NCBI RefSeq assembly: GCF_029839275.1
Contig: NZ_JAOCAH010000002.1
Span: 62,001 to 126,000, forward strand
Direction of reading: 5' to 3'
Length of the DNA: 64,000 nt
DNA from: Pseudomonas sp. GD03944
GTDB taxonomy: Bacteria > Pseudomonadota > Gammaproteobacteria > Pseudomonadales > Pseudomonadaceae
Below, one piece after another: positions 51,942 through 61,014 of the stretch. Position 1 is the first letter of the stretch. The number at the start of each line of letters is the position of its first letter. The notes beneath the pieces were generated by a model, which was not told the origin of the DNA, did no database searches, and saw only the letters and a program-made list of their open reading frames with translations. A program made the position numbers and the translations under genes.

Positions 51942-53444
51942 ATGGCGCAAAACGATTACGAAACTGTGGATGTGGTGCTGGTCGGTGCCGGCATCATGAG
52001 CGCAACCCTCGGGGTGATGCTCAAGGAGCTCGATCCGGCGATCAAGCTGGAAATCGTCGAACTGATGGCGTCCGGTGCGGTTGAAAGTTCCAACCCGTGG
52101 AACAACGCCGGTACCGGCCACGCAGGCCTGTGCGAACTGAACTACACGCCGGAATCGGCCGATGGCTCGATCGACATCAAGAAGTCGGTGACCATCAACA
52201 CCCAATTCGAAGAGTCCAAGCAGTTCTGGGCCTACCTGGTCGAGAAAGGCACCTTCGGCTCGCCCAAGACCTTCATCAACCCGGTTCCCCACCTGAGTTT
52301 CGTGCGCGGCGATTCCGGCATCGAATACCTCAAGAAGCGTTTCAAGGCGCTGACCGCCCACCACGCCTTCGCGGAAATGGAATACACCGAAGACCGCGCC
52401 ACCATGGCGCAGTGGATGCCCCTGATGATGCCGGGCCGCGATCCCAACGAGCCGATCGCCGCCACCCGTGTGATGTCCGGCACCGACGTCAACTTCGGCG
52501 CCCTGACCAAACACCTGCTCGACTACCTGGGCAGCAAGCCTGACGCCCGTGTCACCTGCAACCAGAAGGTCACCGGCCTCAAGCGCAACGATCAGGGCTG
52601 GCGCGTCAGCATCAAGAACCAGGAAGACGGCAGCCACCGCGAGATCCAGGCCAAGTTCGTCTTCCTCGGTGCCGGCGGCGGCGCCCTGCCCCTGCTGCAG
52701 CTGTCCGGCATTCCGGAAGGCAAGGGCTTCGGCGGTTTCCCGGTCAGCGGCCAGTGGCTGCGCTGCGACAACCCGGAAGTGGTCAAGCAGCACCAGGCCA
52801 AGGTCTACAGCCAGGCCGAAGTCGGCTCGCCGCCGATGTCGGTCCCGCACCTGGACACCCGCGTCGTCGACGGCAAGACCTCCCTGCTGTTCGGCCCGTA
52901 CGCCGGCTTCTCCACCAAGTTCCTGCGCCATGGCTCGCTGCTCGACCTGCCGCTCTCGGTGCGCCCGAACAACATCGGCCCGATGCTGGCCGTGGCCCGC
53001 GACAACTTCGACCTGACCCGCTACCTGATCAAGGAAGTCATGCAGTCCGAAGAAGCGCGCCTGAAGACCCTGCGCGGCTTCTACCCGGAAGCCAAGGCCG
53101 AGGACTGGCGCCTGGAGATCGCCGGGCAACGCGTGCAGATCATCAAGAAGGACCCGAAGAAAGGCGGCATCCTGCAGTTCGGTACCGAACTGGTGGCGGC
53201 CCAGGACGGCTCCATCGCCGCCCTGCTCGGCGCCTCGCCAGGTGCCTCGGTGACCGTGTCGATCATGCTCGACCTGATCCAGCGCTGCTTCCCCGAGCGC
53301 GCCAAGTCGGCCGAGTGGACGAGCAAGCTCGACGAGATGTTCCCGGCGCAAGGCAAGGTGCTGGCCGCCGATGCCGAGCGCTACCGCGAAGTCCAGGCGC
53401 GCTCCAACGCCCTGCTGCAGCTCGCCGAGCCTGCTGCGATCTGA
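51942..53444 (+). CDS. mqo: Malate:quinone oxidoreductase
   Basis: The 500-residue FAD enzyme has [21 protein letters not shown] at the N-terminus, [17 protein letters not shown] and the C-terminal region [18 protein letters not shown] typical of Mqo. It oxidises malate to oxaloacetate and passes electrons to quinone at the membrane. GGAG lies nine bases before the ATG. The position right of the chemoreceptor/SRAP block matches what I recall for mqoB (PA4640). Confidence 0.95.
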   Translation: MAQNDYETVDVVLVGAGIMSATLGVMLKELDPAIKLEIVELMASGAVESSNPWNNAGTGHAGLCELNYTPESADGSIDIKKSVTINTQFEESKQFWAYLVEKGTFGSPKTFINPVPHLSFVRGDSGIEYLKKRFKALTAHHAFAEMEYTEDRATMAQWMPLMMPGRDPNEPIAATRVMSGTDVNFGALTKHLLDYLGSKPDARVTCNQKVTGLKRNDQGWRVSIKNQEDGSHREIQAKFVFLGAGGGALPLLQLSGIPEGKGFGGFPVSGQWLRCDNPEVVKQHQAKVYSQAEVGSPPMSVPHLDTRVVDGKTSLLFGPYAGFSTKFLRHGSLLDLPLSVRPNNIGPMLAVARDNFDLTRYLIKEVMQSEEARLKTLRGFYPEAKAEDWRLEIAGQRVQIIKKDPKKGGILQFGTELVAAQDGSIAALLGASPGASVTVSIMLDLIQRCFPERAKSAEWTSKLDEMFPAQGKVLAADAERYREVQARSNALLQLAEPAAI

Positions 53445-53457
53445 CGCGTTGCGCTGA

Positions 53458-53496
53458 AATGAAAAAACCGCCTTCGGGCGGTTTTTTCATTTCAGC
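53458..53496. terminator. Bidirectional intrinsic terminator
   Basis: gaaaaaaccgcc ttcg ggcggttttttc is an almost perfect palindrome with T runs on both strands, serving mqo and the convergent SDR gene. Confidence 0.95.
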
Positions 53497-53523
53497 CAGC
53501 CTGATCGACCGACACAAGGCAAC

Positions 53524-54396
53524 TCAGGCGTTGAAGCCCGCATCCACCGTGACCACCGAGCCGGTCATGAACGCGGCTGCCGGGCTTGCCAGGAACGTCA
53601 CCGCCGCCGCCACGTCAGCCGGTTTGCCGTATCGCCCCAGGGACGTCAGGCTGCGGTTGATGTCCGCCCAGGCGCCGTCCGCGGGGTTCTGGTCGGTGTC
53701 GATCGGCCCCGGCTGCACCAGGTTCACGGTGATGGCCTGGGGCCCGAGTTCACGCGCGAGCCCACGGGTAAAGGCAAGCAACGCGGACTTGGTCATCGAG
53801 TACACCGTGAGCCCCGGAAACGGCACCCGCTCGGCAACGCAGGAGCCTACGGTGACGATGCGCCCACCCGACTTCAGGTGAGGAATGGCCGCTTGCGACG
53901 CCAGCACGGCGGCGCGCGCGTTCACGTTCATCAGGGCGTCGATATCGGCCAGGCTCATGTCGACGAAGGCACCATCACGGGCAATCCCGACGTTGTTGAC
54001 CAGAATGTCGAGGCCGCCCAGTCCCTTGACCGCTTCCTCGATCGAGCGCTTCACCGCAGCCGGGTCGGCGCTGTCGGCGCGAATGGCCAGCGCCCGCCGG
54101 CCTTTCGCCTCGATCGCCCGCACCACGTCGGCGGCGCGGTCAGGCGAGTTCAGGTAGGTGATGACCACATCCGCGCCTTTGTCCGCGAGCGCCAGGGCGA
54201 TGCCCGCGCCGATGCCCCGTGAGGCACCGGTCACCAGCGCGCGCTTGCCCGCCAGATCCTGCGCCGGTTTCGCCTCGCCGGGTTGAACGGTAGAACTCGC
54301 GGCAGCGGCCGACGACGCCGCGATAGCGGCCAAGCCGGCGGCCGCGCCGATCAGGGCAGTGCGCCGGGTAATGCCGTACGTATTCTTCTCTTGCAT
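53524..54396 (-). CDS. Short-chain dehydrogenase with Tat-type signal peptide
   Basis: The 290-residue protein begins with TRRTALIGAAAGL and a hydrophobic, Ala-rich stretch ending near AAAASS, a twin-arginine signal. A complete SDR follows: TGASRGIGAGIALALA (cofactor), LVNNVGIA, catalytic Ser in VTVGSC and YSMTK (Tyr, Lys), and the end VVTVDAGFNA. It is an NADP-binding fold with an export signal, which implies folding with cofactor in the cytoplasm before export. It is paralogous to the next gene, which lacks the signal. Confidence 0.88.
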   Translation of the reverse strand: MQEKNTYGITRRTALIGAAAGLAAIAASSAAAASSTVQPGEAKPAQDLAGKRALVTGASRGIGAGIALALADKGADVVITYLNSPDRAADVVRAIEAKGRRALAIRADSADPAAVKRSIEEAVKGLGGLDILVNNVGIARDGAFVDMSLADIDALMNVNARAAVLASQAAIPHLKSGGRIVTVGSCVAERVPFPGLTVYSMTKSALLAFTRGLARELGPQAITVNLVQPGPIDTDQNPADGAWADINRSLTSLGRYGKPADVAAAVTFLASPAAAFMTGSVVTVDAGFNA

Positions 54397-54513
54397 GGTG
54401 CTCTCCGCACATCAGGGGCGATTGAGGATTGCTGTGGTCATCGGCACGCGGCACGTACCTGTAGGGCGAGCGGGAAATGACCGTCCCACGCACGGCGCGT
54501 GATACGCCTTGCG

Positions 54514-55254
54514 TCAGGTGTTCAGGCCACCGTCGACCGTGAGGATGGCACCGGTGATCTGCCGCGCGGCCGGGCTCGCGAGAAACGCCACGGCAGCCGC
54601 CACATCTTCGGGTTCGCCGAAGCGGCCGAGCGGCATCAGGGCACGCTGGATATCGGATAAGGCGCCGTCCGCGGGATTCATGTCGGTATTGGTCGAGCCG
54701 GGCTGGACCAGATTGACCGTGATGTCGCGCGGCCCGAGTTCGCGGGCAAGACCGCGGGTAAGCGAATGCAGCGCGGATTTGGTCATGTAGTACACCGCAC
54801 CGGTGTCACCCACGATGCGCTCGGCACCGACCGACCCGATGTTGATGACCCGCGCGCCCGCCTTCAGATAAGGAATGGCAGCCTGGGCCGTAAGGATGGG
54901 CCCACGCACGTTCACATCCAGCAGCGCATCGATGTCTTCGACGGAGAACTCGGCAAAGGTGTTGAAGAGCGCGATACCGGCGTTGTTGACCAGGATATCG
55001 AGGCCGCCGAGGGCCTGGGCCGTTTCATCGACCGACCGCTTGATCGCGACCGGATCGGCGCTGTCGGCCTGAATGGCGATCGCTGTGCGCCCCTTGGCTT
55101 CGATCGCCCGCACGACCTCGGCGGCCCGTTCGGCCGACCGCTCGTAGGTGATCGCCACATCCGCCCCCTTGTCGGCCAGCGCCAGCGCGATGGCCGCGCC
55201 GATGCCTCTGGACGCCCCGGTTACCAGCGCGCGCTTTCCACGTAATTCACTCAT
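54514..55254 (-). CDS. Short-chain dehydrogenase/reductase (cytoplasmic)
   Basis: The 246-residue classical SDR has LVTGASRGIGAAIALALADKG, LVNNAGIALF, INIGSVG and the active site YYMTKSALHS, ending ILTVDGGLNT. It resembles 3-oxoacyl-ACP reductase-like enzymes of unspecified substrate. A start nearer the conserved MSELRGKRALVTG is used. It is divergent from the TetR gene with two operator-like sites in between, and is followed by its Tat-tagged paralogue 117 bases downstream. Confidence 0.9.
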   Translation of the reverse strand: MSELRGKRALVTGASRGIGAAIALALADKGADVAITYERSAERAAEVVRAIEAKGRTAIAIQADSADPVAIKRSVDETAQALGGLDILVNNAGIALFNTFAEFSVEDIDALLDVNVRGPILTAQAAIPYLKAGARVINIGSVGAERIVGDTGAVYYMTKSALHSLTRGLARELGPRDITVNLVQPGSTNTDMNPADGALSDIQRALMPLGRFGEPEDVAAAVAFLASPAARQITGAILTVDGGLNT

Positions 55255-55266
55255 GACAGTCTCTTT

Positions 55267-55343
55267 ATGTGTTGATCGATACAAAAATAGTAAGAAGGCG
55301 CAGCGAGGACTGTCAATTTATTTTGTATCGATTGACACAAAAT
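55267..55343. promoter_or_regulatory. Paired TetR operators between SDR and TetR genes
   Basis: Site 1 (55267-55288, atgtgttgatcgatacaaaa) and site 2 (55320-55343, attttgtatcgattgacaca with aaat following) are near inverted copies of the same palindrome core GTATCGATYRACAC. Their centres are about 54 bases apart, between the two divergent start codons. Confidence 0.7.
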
Positions 55344-55391
55344 AAATCACCTTACGTTGTGAGGGGTTGGCGATGGTCTTACAATGCCGCC

Positions 55392-56048
55392 ATGCAGACG
55401 CCAGACGACACCGCGAAAACCGACACGACGTGCACGCCCCGTACACGCGGACGGCCGCGCGTTTTCGATCGCGAGGCCGCGCTGGCGCAGGCCATGCGGA
55501 TCTTCTGGCTCAAGGGCTATGAAGCGACGTCGCTGACCGACCTCACCGAAGCCATGGGCATCCGCTCCCCCAGCCTGTACGCCGCGTTCGGCTCCAAGGA
55601 AGCGCTGTACGCCGAGGCGCTGCGCCATTACGCCAGCACGTACGAAACCATCGGCTGGAATGAGTTCTATACCGCCACGACGGCCCGTGAAGCGATCCTG
55701 GCCTGGCTGCAGGGCGCCGCGGCCTTCCTGTCCGGCTCGCTGACGGACACCCCACGCGGCTGCATGGTGACGCTGTCGACCGTCGCCAACGAGGGCCACA
55801 AGGAACTCGGCGAGCTGGTACAACAGGCCCGCAGCGTGCCGTTCGAGCGGGTGAAGGCGCGCATAGCCCTGGCCATCACCGACGGTGAAATCCCGGCCTC
55901 CGTCGATCCCCACGCCCTCGCCCGCTTCGTCCAGGCGGTGCAGAACGGCATGTCGATCCTGGCCCGTGACGGCGCGAGCCAGGCGGAGCTGGAAGCGGTG
56001 GTCGACGTCGCCATGCTTGGCTGGGATGCCCGCACCCGCGTGCAGTGA
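55392..56048 (+). CDS. TetR-family transcriptional repressor
   Basis: The 218-residue protein has the N-terminal helix-turn-helix RGRPRVFDREAALAQAMRIFWLKGYEATSL, TDLTEAMGIRSPSLYAAFGSKEALY, and a helical ligand domain of the TetR_C group found in AcrR/YcdC-like repressors. It is divergent from the SDR gene, and the paired palindromes between them are its probable operators. It should repress both itself and the SDR pair until an inducer binds. Confidence 0.92.
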   Translation: MQTPDDTAKTDTTCTPRTRGRPRVFDREAALAQAMRIFWLKGYEATSLTDLTEAMGIRSPSLYAAFGSKEALYAEALRHYASTYETIGWNEFYTATTAREAILAWLQGAAAFLSGSLTDTPRGCMVTLSTVANEGHKELGELVQQARSVPFERVKARIALAITDGEIPASVDPHALARFVQAVQNGMSILARDGASQAELEAVVDVAMLGWDARTRVQ

Positions 56049-56150
56049 GCGAGGCCCCGTCAGGGGTCACAGGCCGCAGCAGCCACAAAGGGCACATGAA
56101 GGGATGGAGAGATGAGCGTGGGCCGAAGGCACCACGCCAGCTTCGCTACG

Positions 56151-56507
56151 TCAGGCAGATGCCGCCAGCGGTTTGAAGCTGAAGTAGAAGCGCAGGGCGT
56201 CGACCATTTCGACGTAGTCGGCCGGCGGTGCCACCAGGGAGAAGCCGGAGTCGAAGCCACCCGGGGTCACGTCCTCGCGGCACCATTGGCAGGTGGCGGA
56301 GAAGTCGATGAAGTGCTGGGTATCCACGCCCGGAATCTTCAGGCGCATGTCGAAGCGCGCGCCCACCAGCATGGGCAGCGGGCTGATCAGCATCAGGCCG
56401 TCCAGCGAGACGTTGCCGATGTACCCCATGGGCTTGTCGGTGATGCGGTTGAACACCTTGAGGTAGTAAGGCAACTGGTGACGTTCTATACGGCGATGGA
56501 TATACAT
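56151..56507 (-). CDS. PilZ-domain c-di-GMP receptor
   Basis: The 118-residue protein has the PilZ signature: RRIERH near the N-terminus (RxxxR) and NVSLDGLMLISPLPM (D/NxSxxG). It would bind c-di-GMP in the cytoplasm. No output domain is present, so it is a single-domain adaptor. It lies in the neighbourhood of a SadC-like cyclase and may respond to it; that is inference. Confidence 0.9.
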   Translation of the reverse strand: MYIHRRIERHQLPYYLKVFNRITDKPMGYIGNVSLDGLMLISPLPMLVGARFDMRLKIPGVDTQHFIDFSATCQWCREDVTPGGFDSGFSLVAPPADYVEMVDALRFYFSFKPLAASA

Positions 56508-56567
56508 GCTGGCAAATCGCTATAGATGGCCCTTGAGTATGGCCCCGTGGCCTGGCTTAAACCAGAT

Positions 56568-56993
56568 TCAACTGCAGCGTTCGGATACTCGGTCACGAAG
56601 CTGACGACGAGCGGCATCGAGTTGTTCGTCACTGTAGTAGGTACGATCGCCGTTCGCCTCCTGGCGAAAGTAGCGGCGTCCCTCGGGCATCTGGGCCAGC
56701 CGATGGCGCAGTTCGCTGCATTCCTGCTGCTGTTTGGAGCGGCGCTCCGCCGAGGCGGCCGAATCCTGGGCCTGTTCCTGGCGGCGGGCGTCATAGAACC
56801 GCTCCATGCGTTCCATGCGCTCGCGGGTGGCCTGATCGGTCTCGACCACCTGAGGTTTCACCTGGATCTGCTCCGCCCCTTCGACCGCAGGGCGCTGGCC
56901 GAAATGCACCCGCCCGTTGGCGTCGGTCCAGCGGTAGATTTCCGCAGCCACCAGGCCAGGCACCATCAGCAGCAGACACAGCAATACGCGCAT
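56568..56993 (-). CDS. DUF4124-domain exported protein
   Basis: The 141-residue protein has a signal peptide (MRVLLCLLLMVPGLVAA) followed at once by EIYRWTDANGRVHFGQRP, the DUF4124 motif, and then a long charged coiled-coil tail. GGAGGA lies five bases before the ATG. The domain is often found in periplasmic peptidoglycan or envelope proteins; no function is known for this one. Confidence 0.88.
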   Translation of the reverse strand: MRVLLCLLLMVPGLVAAEIYRWTDANGRVHFGQRPAVEGAEQIQVKPQVVETDQATRERMERMERFYDARRQEQAQDSAASAERRSKQQQECSELRHRLAQMPEGRRYFRQEANGDRTYYSDEQLDAARRQLRDRVSERCS

Positions 56994-57045
56994 GTTCTTC
57001 CTCCGTGAACGGCCACGTCCCTCCCCGTTCACGCGAAGAGAGGAC

Positions 57046-57420
57046 TCAGAGCGCGGCAGGCGACGCCTTGGCCGGCTCCGGCAACGTACTGTGCCCCAGT
57101 TGACGCAAGGTATCCAGCCGGGCGCGGGCGCGGTAGGCGTACTCGCTGGCCGGGTAGCGGCCGATGATGAACTGGTAGGTCTGCGCCGCGTCGACGAACA
57201 GGCTCTGGCGCTCCAGGCACTGGCCGCGCAGCAGGGAGATTTCCGGCTGCAGGTAGTTGCGCGAGCGGCTTTTGCGTTCGGCCTGGGACAGCTCCAGCAT
57301 CACTTTGTCGCACTCGCCCTCTTCGTAGGCGCGGTAGGCGTTGTTCAGGTGATGGTCGAGCGACATACGGGTGCAGCCAACGGCGCTCAGCGCCAGGGTC
57401 AGGATCAACAGGGTTCGCAT
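57046..57420 (-). CDS. TPR-like lipoprotein
   Basis: The 124-residue protein has a lipoprotein signal (LTLALSAVGC, Cys16), then helical repeat text (NNAYRAYEEGECDKVMLELS, AAQTYQFIIGRYPASEYAYRARARL) resembling tetratricopeptide/outer-membrane-assembly folds. AGGAG lies eight bases before the ATG. It is just upstream of the DUF4124 gene, with a 52-base gap, probably in one transcript. Confidence 0.82.
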   Translation of the reverse strand: MRTLLILTLALSAVGCTRMSLDHHLNNAYRAYEEGECDKVMLELSQAERKSRSRNYLQPEISLLRGQCLERQSLFVDAAQTYQFIIGRYPASEYAYRARARLDTLRQLGHSTLPEPAKASPAAL

Positions 57421-57689
57421 GGGGATTCTCCTTCAATGTGCAGCGTATCGGCTGGCCCGCAGAAAACTGCAGGGGCGCCGAACGGCCCGCCACATCGACT
57501 CGCCACGGTGAGGCGATGAGTATATGCCGGCCGCTGCGCGCCGCCAGCAGGCGCCCTCGTTTTTGGCACCCGGCACAACCGCGCTGGCGGATTGCCCGAA
57601 AAACAGGCGCCAAGGTAGTGCAGCAGAACAATGACTACAGCGCCGCGCCGTAGTAGCCTCGCCGACAGCTTCAACTCAGGAGTCTGCGC

Positions 57690-59141
57690 ATGACCTTTCG
57701 TCGTACCAAAATCGTCGCCACCCTCGGCCCGTCCAGCAACTCGCCCGAAGTACTCGAACAACTGATTCTCGCCGGCCTCGATGTGGCCCGTCTGAACTTC
57801 TCCCATGGCTCGCCGGCCGAGCACAAGGCCCGCGCCCAGCTGGTACGCGACATCGCCGCCAAGCACGGCCGCCATGTCGCGCTGCTCGGCGACCTGCAGG
57901 GTCCGAAGATCCGCATCGCCAAATTCGCCAACAAGCGCATCGAACTGAAAGTCGGTGACCGCTTCACCTTCTCCACCAGCCACCCGCTGACCGAAGGCAA
58001 CCAGCAGGTCGTCGGCATCGATTACCCGGACCTGGTCAAGGATTGCGGCGTCGGCGACGAGCTGCTGCTCGATGACGGCCGTGTCGTCATGCGCGTCGAA
58101 ACCGCCACTGCCGACGCCCTGCACTGCGAAGTGATCATCGGCGGCCCGCTGTCCGACCACAAAGGCATCAACCGCCGTGGTGGCGGCCTGACCGCGCCGG
58201 CCCTGACCGAAAAAGACAAGGCCGACATCAAGCTCGCCGCGGAAATGGAGCTGGATTACCTGGCCGTGTCCTTCCCGCGCGATGCCTCGGACATGGAATA
58301 CGCCCGTCAATTGCGCGACGAAGCCGGCGGCACCGCCTGGCTGGTGGCCAAGATCGAACGCGCCGAAGCCGTGGCCGACGATGAAACCCTCGATGGCCTG
58401 ATCCGCGCCAGCGACGCGGTCATGGTGGCCCGTGGCGACCTGGGTGTGGAAATCGGCGACGCCGAGCTGGTGGGCATTCAGAAGAAGATCATTCTGCACG
58501 CTCGTCGCCACAACAAGGCCGTGATCACCGCGACCCAGATGATGGAGTCGATGATCCAGAACCCGATGCCGACCCGCGCGGAAGTGTCCGACGTCGCCAA
58601 CGCCGTGCTCGACTACACCGACGCTGTGATGCTCTCGGCCGAAAGTGCCGCCGGCGCTTACCCGCTGGAAGCCGTCCAGGCCATGGCACGCATCTGCCTC
58701 GGTGCCGAAAAGCACCCGACCAGCAAGAAGTCCAGCCACCGCATCGGCACCGAGTTCAACCGCTGCGACGAAAGCATCGCCCTGGCGGCCATGTACACGG
58801 CCAACCACTTCCCCGGCGTGAAGGCGATCATCGCCCTGACCGAAAGTGGCTACACGCCGCTGATCATGTCGCGCATCCGTTCCTCGGTGCCGATCTTCTC
58901 GTTCTCCCCGCACCGCGAAACCCAGGCGCGCGCCGCCATGTTCCGCGGCGTCTACACCGTGCCGTTCGACCCGGCTTCCCTGCAACCGGGCGAAGTCAGC
59001 CAGGCGGCGGTGGACGAGCTGCTCAAGCGCGGCGTGGTGGAGCAAGGCGACTGGGTGATCCTGACCAAGGGCGACAGCTACCACACCATCGGCGGCACCA
59101 ACGGCATGAAGATCCTGCACGTGGGTGAAGCGCTGGTCTGA
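57690..59141 (+). CDS. pykA: Pyruvate kinase
   Basis: The 483-residue enzyme has RRTKIVATLGPSSNSPE, DVARLNFSHG, the GDLQGPKIR and KIERAEAVAD regions, the MVARGDLGVEIG signature and the C-terminal KILHVGEALV. It makes pyruvate and ATP from phosphoenolpyruvate and ADP. The P. aeruginosa order pykA-enoyl-CoA hydratase-ferredoxin reductase-SadC-fumarase (PA4329-PA4333 from memory) is conserved here. The ATG sits 14 bases after caggag. Confidence 0.95.
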   Translation: MTFRRTKIVATLGPSSNSPEVLEQLILAGLDVARLNFSHGSPAEHKARAQLVRDIAAKHGRHVALLGDLQGPKIRIAKFANKRIELKVGDRFTFSTSHPLTEGNQQVVGIDYPDLVKDCGVGDELLLDDGRVVMRVETATADALHCEVIIGGPLSDHKGINRRGGGLTAPALTEKDKADIKLAAEMELDYLAVSFPRDASDMEYARQLRDEAGGTAWLVAKIERAEAVADDETLDGLIRASDAVMVARGDLGVEIGDAELVGIQKKIILHARRHNKAVITATQMMESMIQNPMPTRAEVSDVANAVLDYTDAVMLSAESAAGAYPLEAVQAMARICLGAEKHPTSKKSSHRIGTEFNRCDESIALAAMYTANHFPGVKAIIALTESGYTPLIMSRIRSSVPIFSFSPHRETQARAAMFRGVYTVPFDPASLQPGEVSQAAVDELLKRGVVEQGDWVILTKGDSYHTIGGTNGMKILHVGEALV

Positions 59142-59158
59142 CCCGCGCCACGCTGAAC

Positions 59159-59190
59159 GAAAAAGGCCGCTCATCGAGCGGCTTTTTTTG
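59159..59190 (+). terminator. Intrinsic terminator after pykA
   Basis: aaaaaggccgctc atc gagcggcttttttt: a strong stem with an extended T run, 17 bases past the stop. Confidence 0.92.
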
Positions 59191-59220
59191 TGGGCGACGA
59201 AAACAACGCTGCATACCGGG

Positions 59221-59252
59221 CGTAGCCTGGGTAGAGCGAAGCGACACCCGGG
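59221..59252. repeat. Dispersed palindromic repeat, copy 2
   Basis: cgtagcctgggtagagcgaa continues as gcgacacccggg. It is the inverted counterpart of 27602-27633 with a few substitutions, so the two are members of one dispersed family. Confidence 0.65.
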
Positions 59253-59262
59253 TCAGCAGGCC

Positions 59263-60036
59263 CTAGGCGAACCGCGAGAAGTCCGCCGGGCGCCGCTGCA
59301 TGAAGGCGGTCAGTGCCTCGATGGCTTCCGGCGAGCGCAGGCGCTGGCCAAACAGCGCGCCCTCCTCCTCGATCACCTGGCGCAGCTCCTCGCGGCCCGG
59401 CGCACGCATCAGGCGCTTGCTGTCGATCACCGCCGACGGCGCCAGCTGCAGGAAGCGCTGGGCCATTTCGCGGGCCTTGGCGAGGGTCGCGGCCTCGTCC
59501 TCCAGCGCCTGGTTGGCGATGCCCCAGGTTGCCGCCTGTTCCCCGGTGAACGAGGTACCCAACAGCAGCAGTTCGGCGGCCCGGGCATGACCCAGCAGGC
59601 GCGGCAGGATCAGGCTGGAGCCGTACTCGGGGCACAGGCCCAGGTTGACGAAGGGCATCTTCAGGGTCGCGTCGCGGCTCACGTACACCAGGTCGCAATG
59701 CAGCAACAGGGTGGTGCCGATGCCCACGGCCGGGCCGCTGACCGCCGCCACCACCGGCTTGCTGAATTCGAACAGCGCCTGCATGAACTGGAACACTTCG
59801 CTGTTCAGGCCGCTGGGCGGCGCCTGGATGAAATCGGCCACGTCGTTGCCGCTGGTGAAGCAACCCTGGCTGCCGGTCAGCAGGACCGCGCGCACGGTGC
59901 GGTCCTGGTCGGCCTGCTCGAGCACCTCCGCCATGCCGCTGTACATGGCGCGGGTCAGCGCATTCTTCTTGTCCGGTCGGTTCATGCGCAGGGTCAGCAA
60001 GCCGCCCTCGCGCTCGACCTGCAGATGCTCGTTCAT
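59263..60036 (-). CDS. Enoyl-CoA hydratase/isomerase family protein
   Basis: The 257-residue crotonase-fold protein has GGLLTLRMNRPDKKNALTRAMYSG, the oxyanion-hole region GNDVADF and GPAVGIGTTLLLHCDLVY. Two acidic catalytic residues typical of hydratases are not obvious: the second region reads NLGLCPEYGSSLILPRLLG, with one Glu. GAGGG lies seven bases before the ATG. It ends the operon that starts with the SadC-like cyclase. Confidence 0.88.
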   Translation of the reverse strand: MNEHLQVEREGGLLTLRMNRPDKKNALTRAMYSGMAEVLEQADQDRTVRAVLLTGSQGCFTSGNDVADFIQAPPSGLNSEVFQFMQALFEFSKPVVAAVSGPAVGIGTTLLLHCDLVYVSRDATLKMPFVNLGLCPEYGSSLILPRLLGHARAAELLLLGTSFTGEQAATWGIANQALEDEAATLAKAREMAQRFLQLAPSAVIDSKRLMRAPGREELRQVIEEEGALFGQRLRSPEAIEALTAFMQRRPADFSRFA

Positions 60037-60075
60037 GCAACAGCCCTCGATAGGCACCGAAGGCCGAAGCGGGCG

Positions 60076-61014
60076 TCAGTGCGCGTGCGGTAGAAACAGG
60101 TCCGAGTACATCTGGCCACGGGGCAAGCCGGCGAGATACAGGCGCCGAGTGAAGCCTTCGACCCGGTCGGGATGGCCGCAGAGTAAGGCGATGGTTTGCC
60201 GTGAAACAAGCCGCAGTTCCGCCAAAGCCGCAGGCAGCTCGGCCGCCGTCCACAGCTCGACCTGCACCTGCGGATGGTCCGCGGCCAGCGCTGCCAGCGG
60301 CTCCGCGAGGTAATGCCCGGCCTGGTCATGGGCCAGGTGAATGACCCGGATGGCGCCCTGATGATCCTGGCGCAAGGCTTCGCGCAGCACGGCGTACAGC
60401 GGCCCCAGGCCGGTGCCGGCGGCCAGCAGCCACAGTGGGCGCGCCTGCCAGTCCGGGTCGTACTGCAGGGCGCCGCCACGCAGCTCGCCCAGGCGCAGTC
60501 GATCGCCCACCTTGAATTGCCGGGCCGCATCGCTGAAGGCCCCGCTGCGCCGGCAATCGAGGTGAAACTCCAGCCAGGGATCGTCCCCCGGCAGGCTGGC
60601 CAGGGAATACGGCCGGGCGATGCCCGTTTCGGTCCACAGCACCAGGTGTTGGCCGGCCCGGTAGCGCAGCGGCCGCTCCGGTTGCAGGCGCAAGCGCAGC
60701 ACCTCGCCGAGCCAGTCGCACTGCTCGACACGCGCCGGACTGCCGTCGCGCAACGGGTCGAACAGTTCCACCTGCAGGTCATCGACGATGCGGCACTGGC
60801 AGGCCAGGCGCCAGCCGGCATCGCGCCGGACGTCATCCAGCGCTTCGGGCTTGCCGTCCAGCGGCTCGCCGCGCACGCAACGCACCAGGCAGGCGTGGCA
60901 ACTTCCGGCCCGGCAGCTGTAGGGGATGGCGACGTTGGCCTCGAGCAAGGCGTCCAGCAGGTTGCGCGCGGGGTCGACGCTCAGGCGTCGCTCACCCACC
61001 TGGAGTTCAGGCAT
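60076..61014 (-). CDS. Ferredoxin reductase with N-terminal [2Fe-2S] domain
   Basis: The 312-residue protein joins a plant-type [2Fe-2S] domain (CRAGSCHACLVRC and a fourth Cys in ACQC) to an FAD-binding domain (RPYSLASLPGDD) and an NAD-binding domain (LLAAGTGLGPLYAVL). It moves electrons from NAD(P)H through FAD to the iron-sulfur centre, serving an unknown oxygenase or other acceptor. Its ATG lies 8 bases inside the end of the SadC-like gene, with a strong GGGAGG there. I recall the PA4331 equivalent as ferredoxin reductase. Confidence 0.92.
   Translation of the reverse strand: MPELQVGERRLSVDPARNLLDALLEANVAIPYSCRAGSCHACLVRCVRGEPLDGKPEALDDVRRDAGWRLACQCRIVDDLQVELFDPLRDGSPARVEQCDWLGEVLRLRLQPERPLRYRAGQHLVLWTETGIARPYSLASLPGDDPWLEFHLDCRRSGAFSDAARQFKVGDRLRLGELRGGALQYDPDWQARPLWLLAAGTGLGPLYAVLREALRQDHQGAIRVIHLAHDQAGHYLAEPLAALAADHPQVQVELWTAAELPAALAELRLVSRQTIALLCGHPDRVEGFTRRLYLAGLPRGQMYSDLFLPHAH

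Noticed and set aside
57405..59174. Minus-strand frame of 589 codons opposite pykA
   Set aside because: It is antisense shadow of a clear pyruvate kinase gene.
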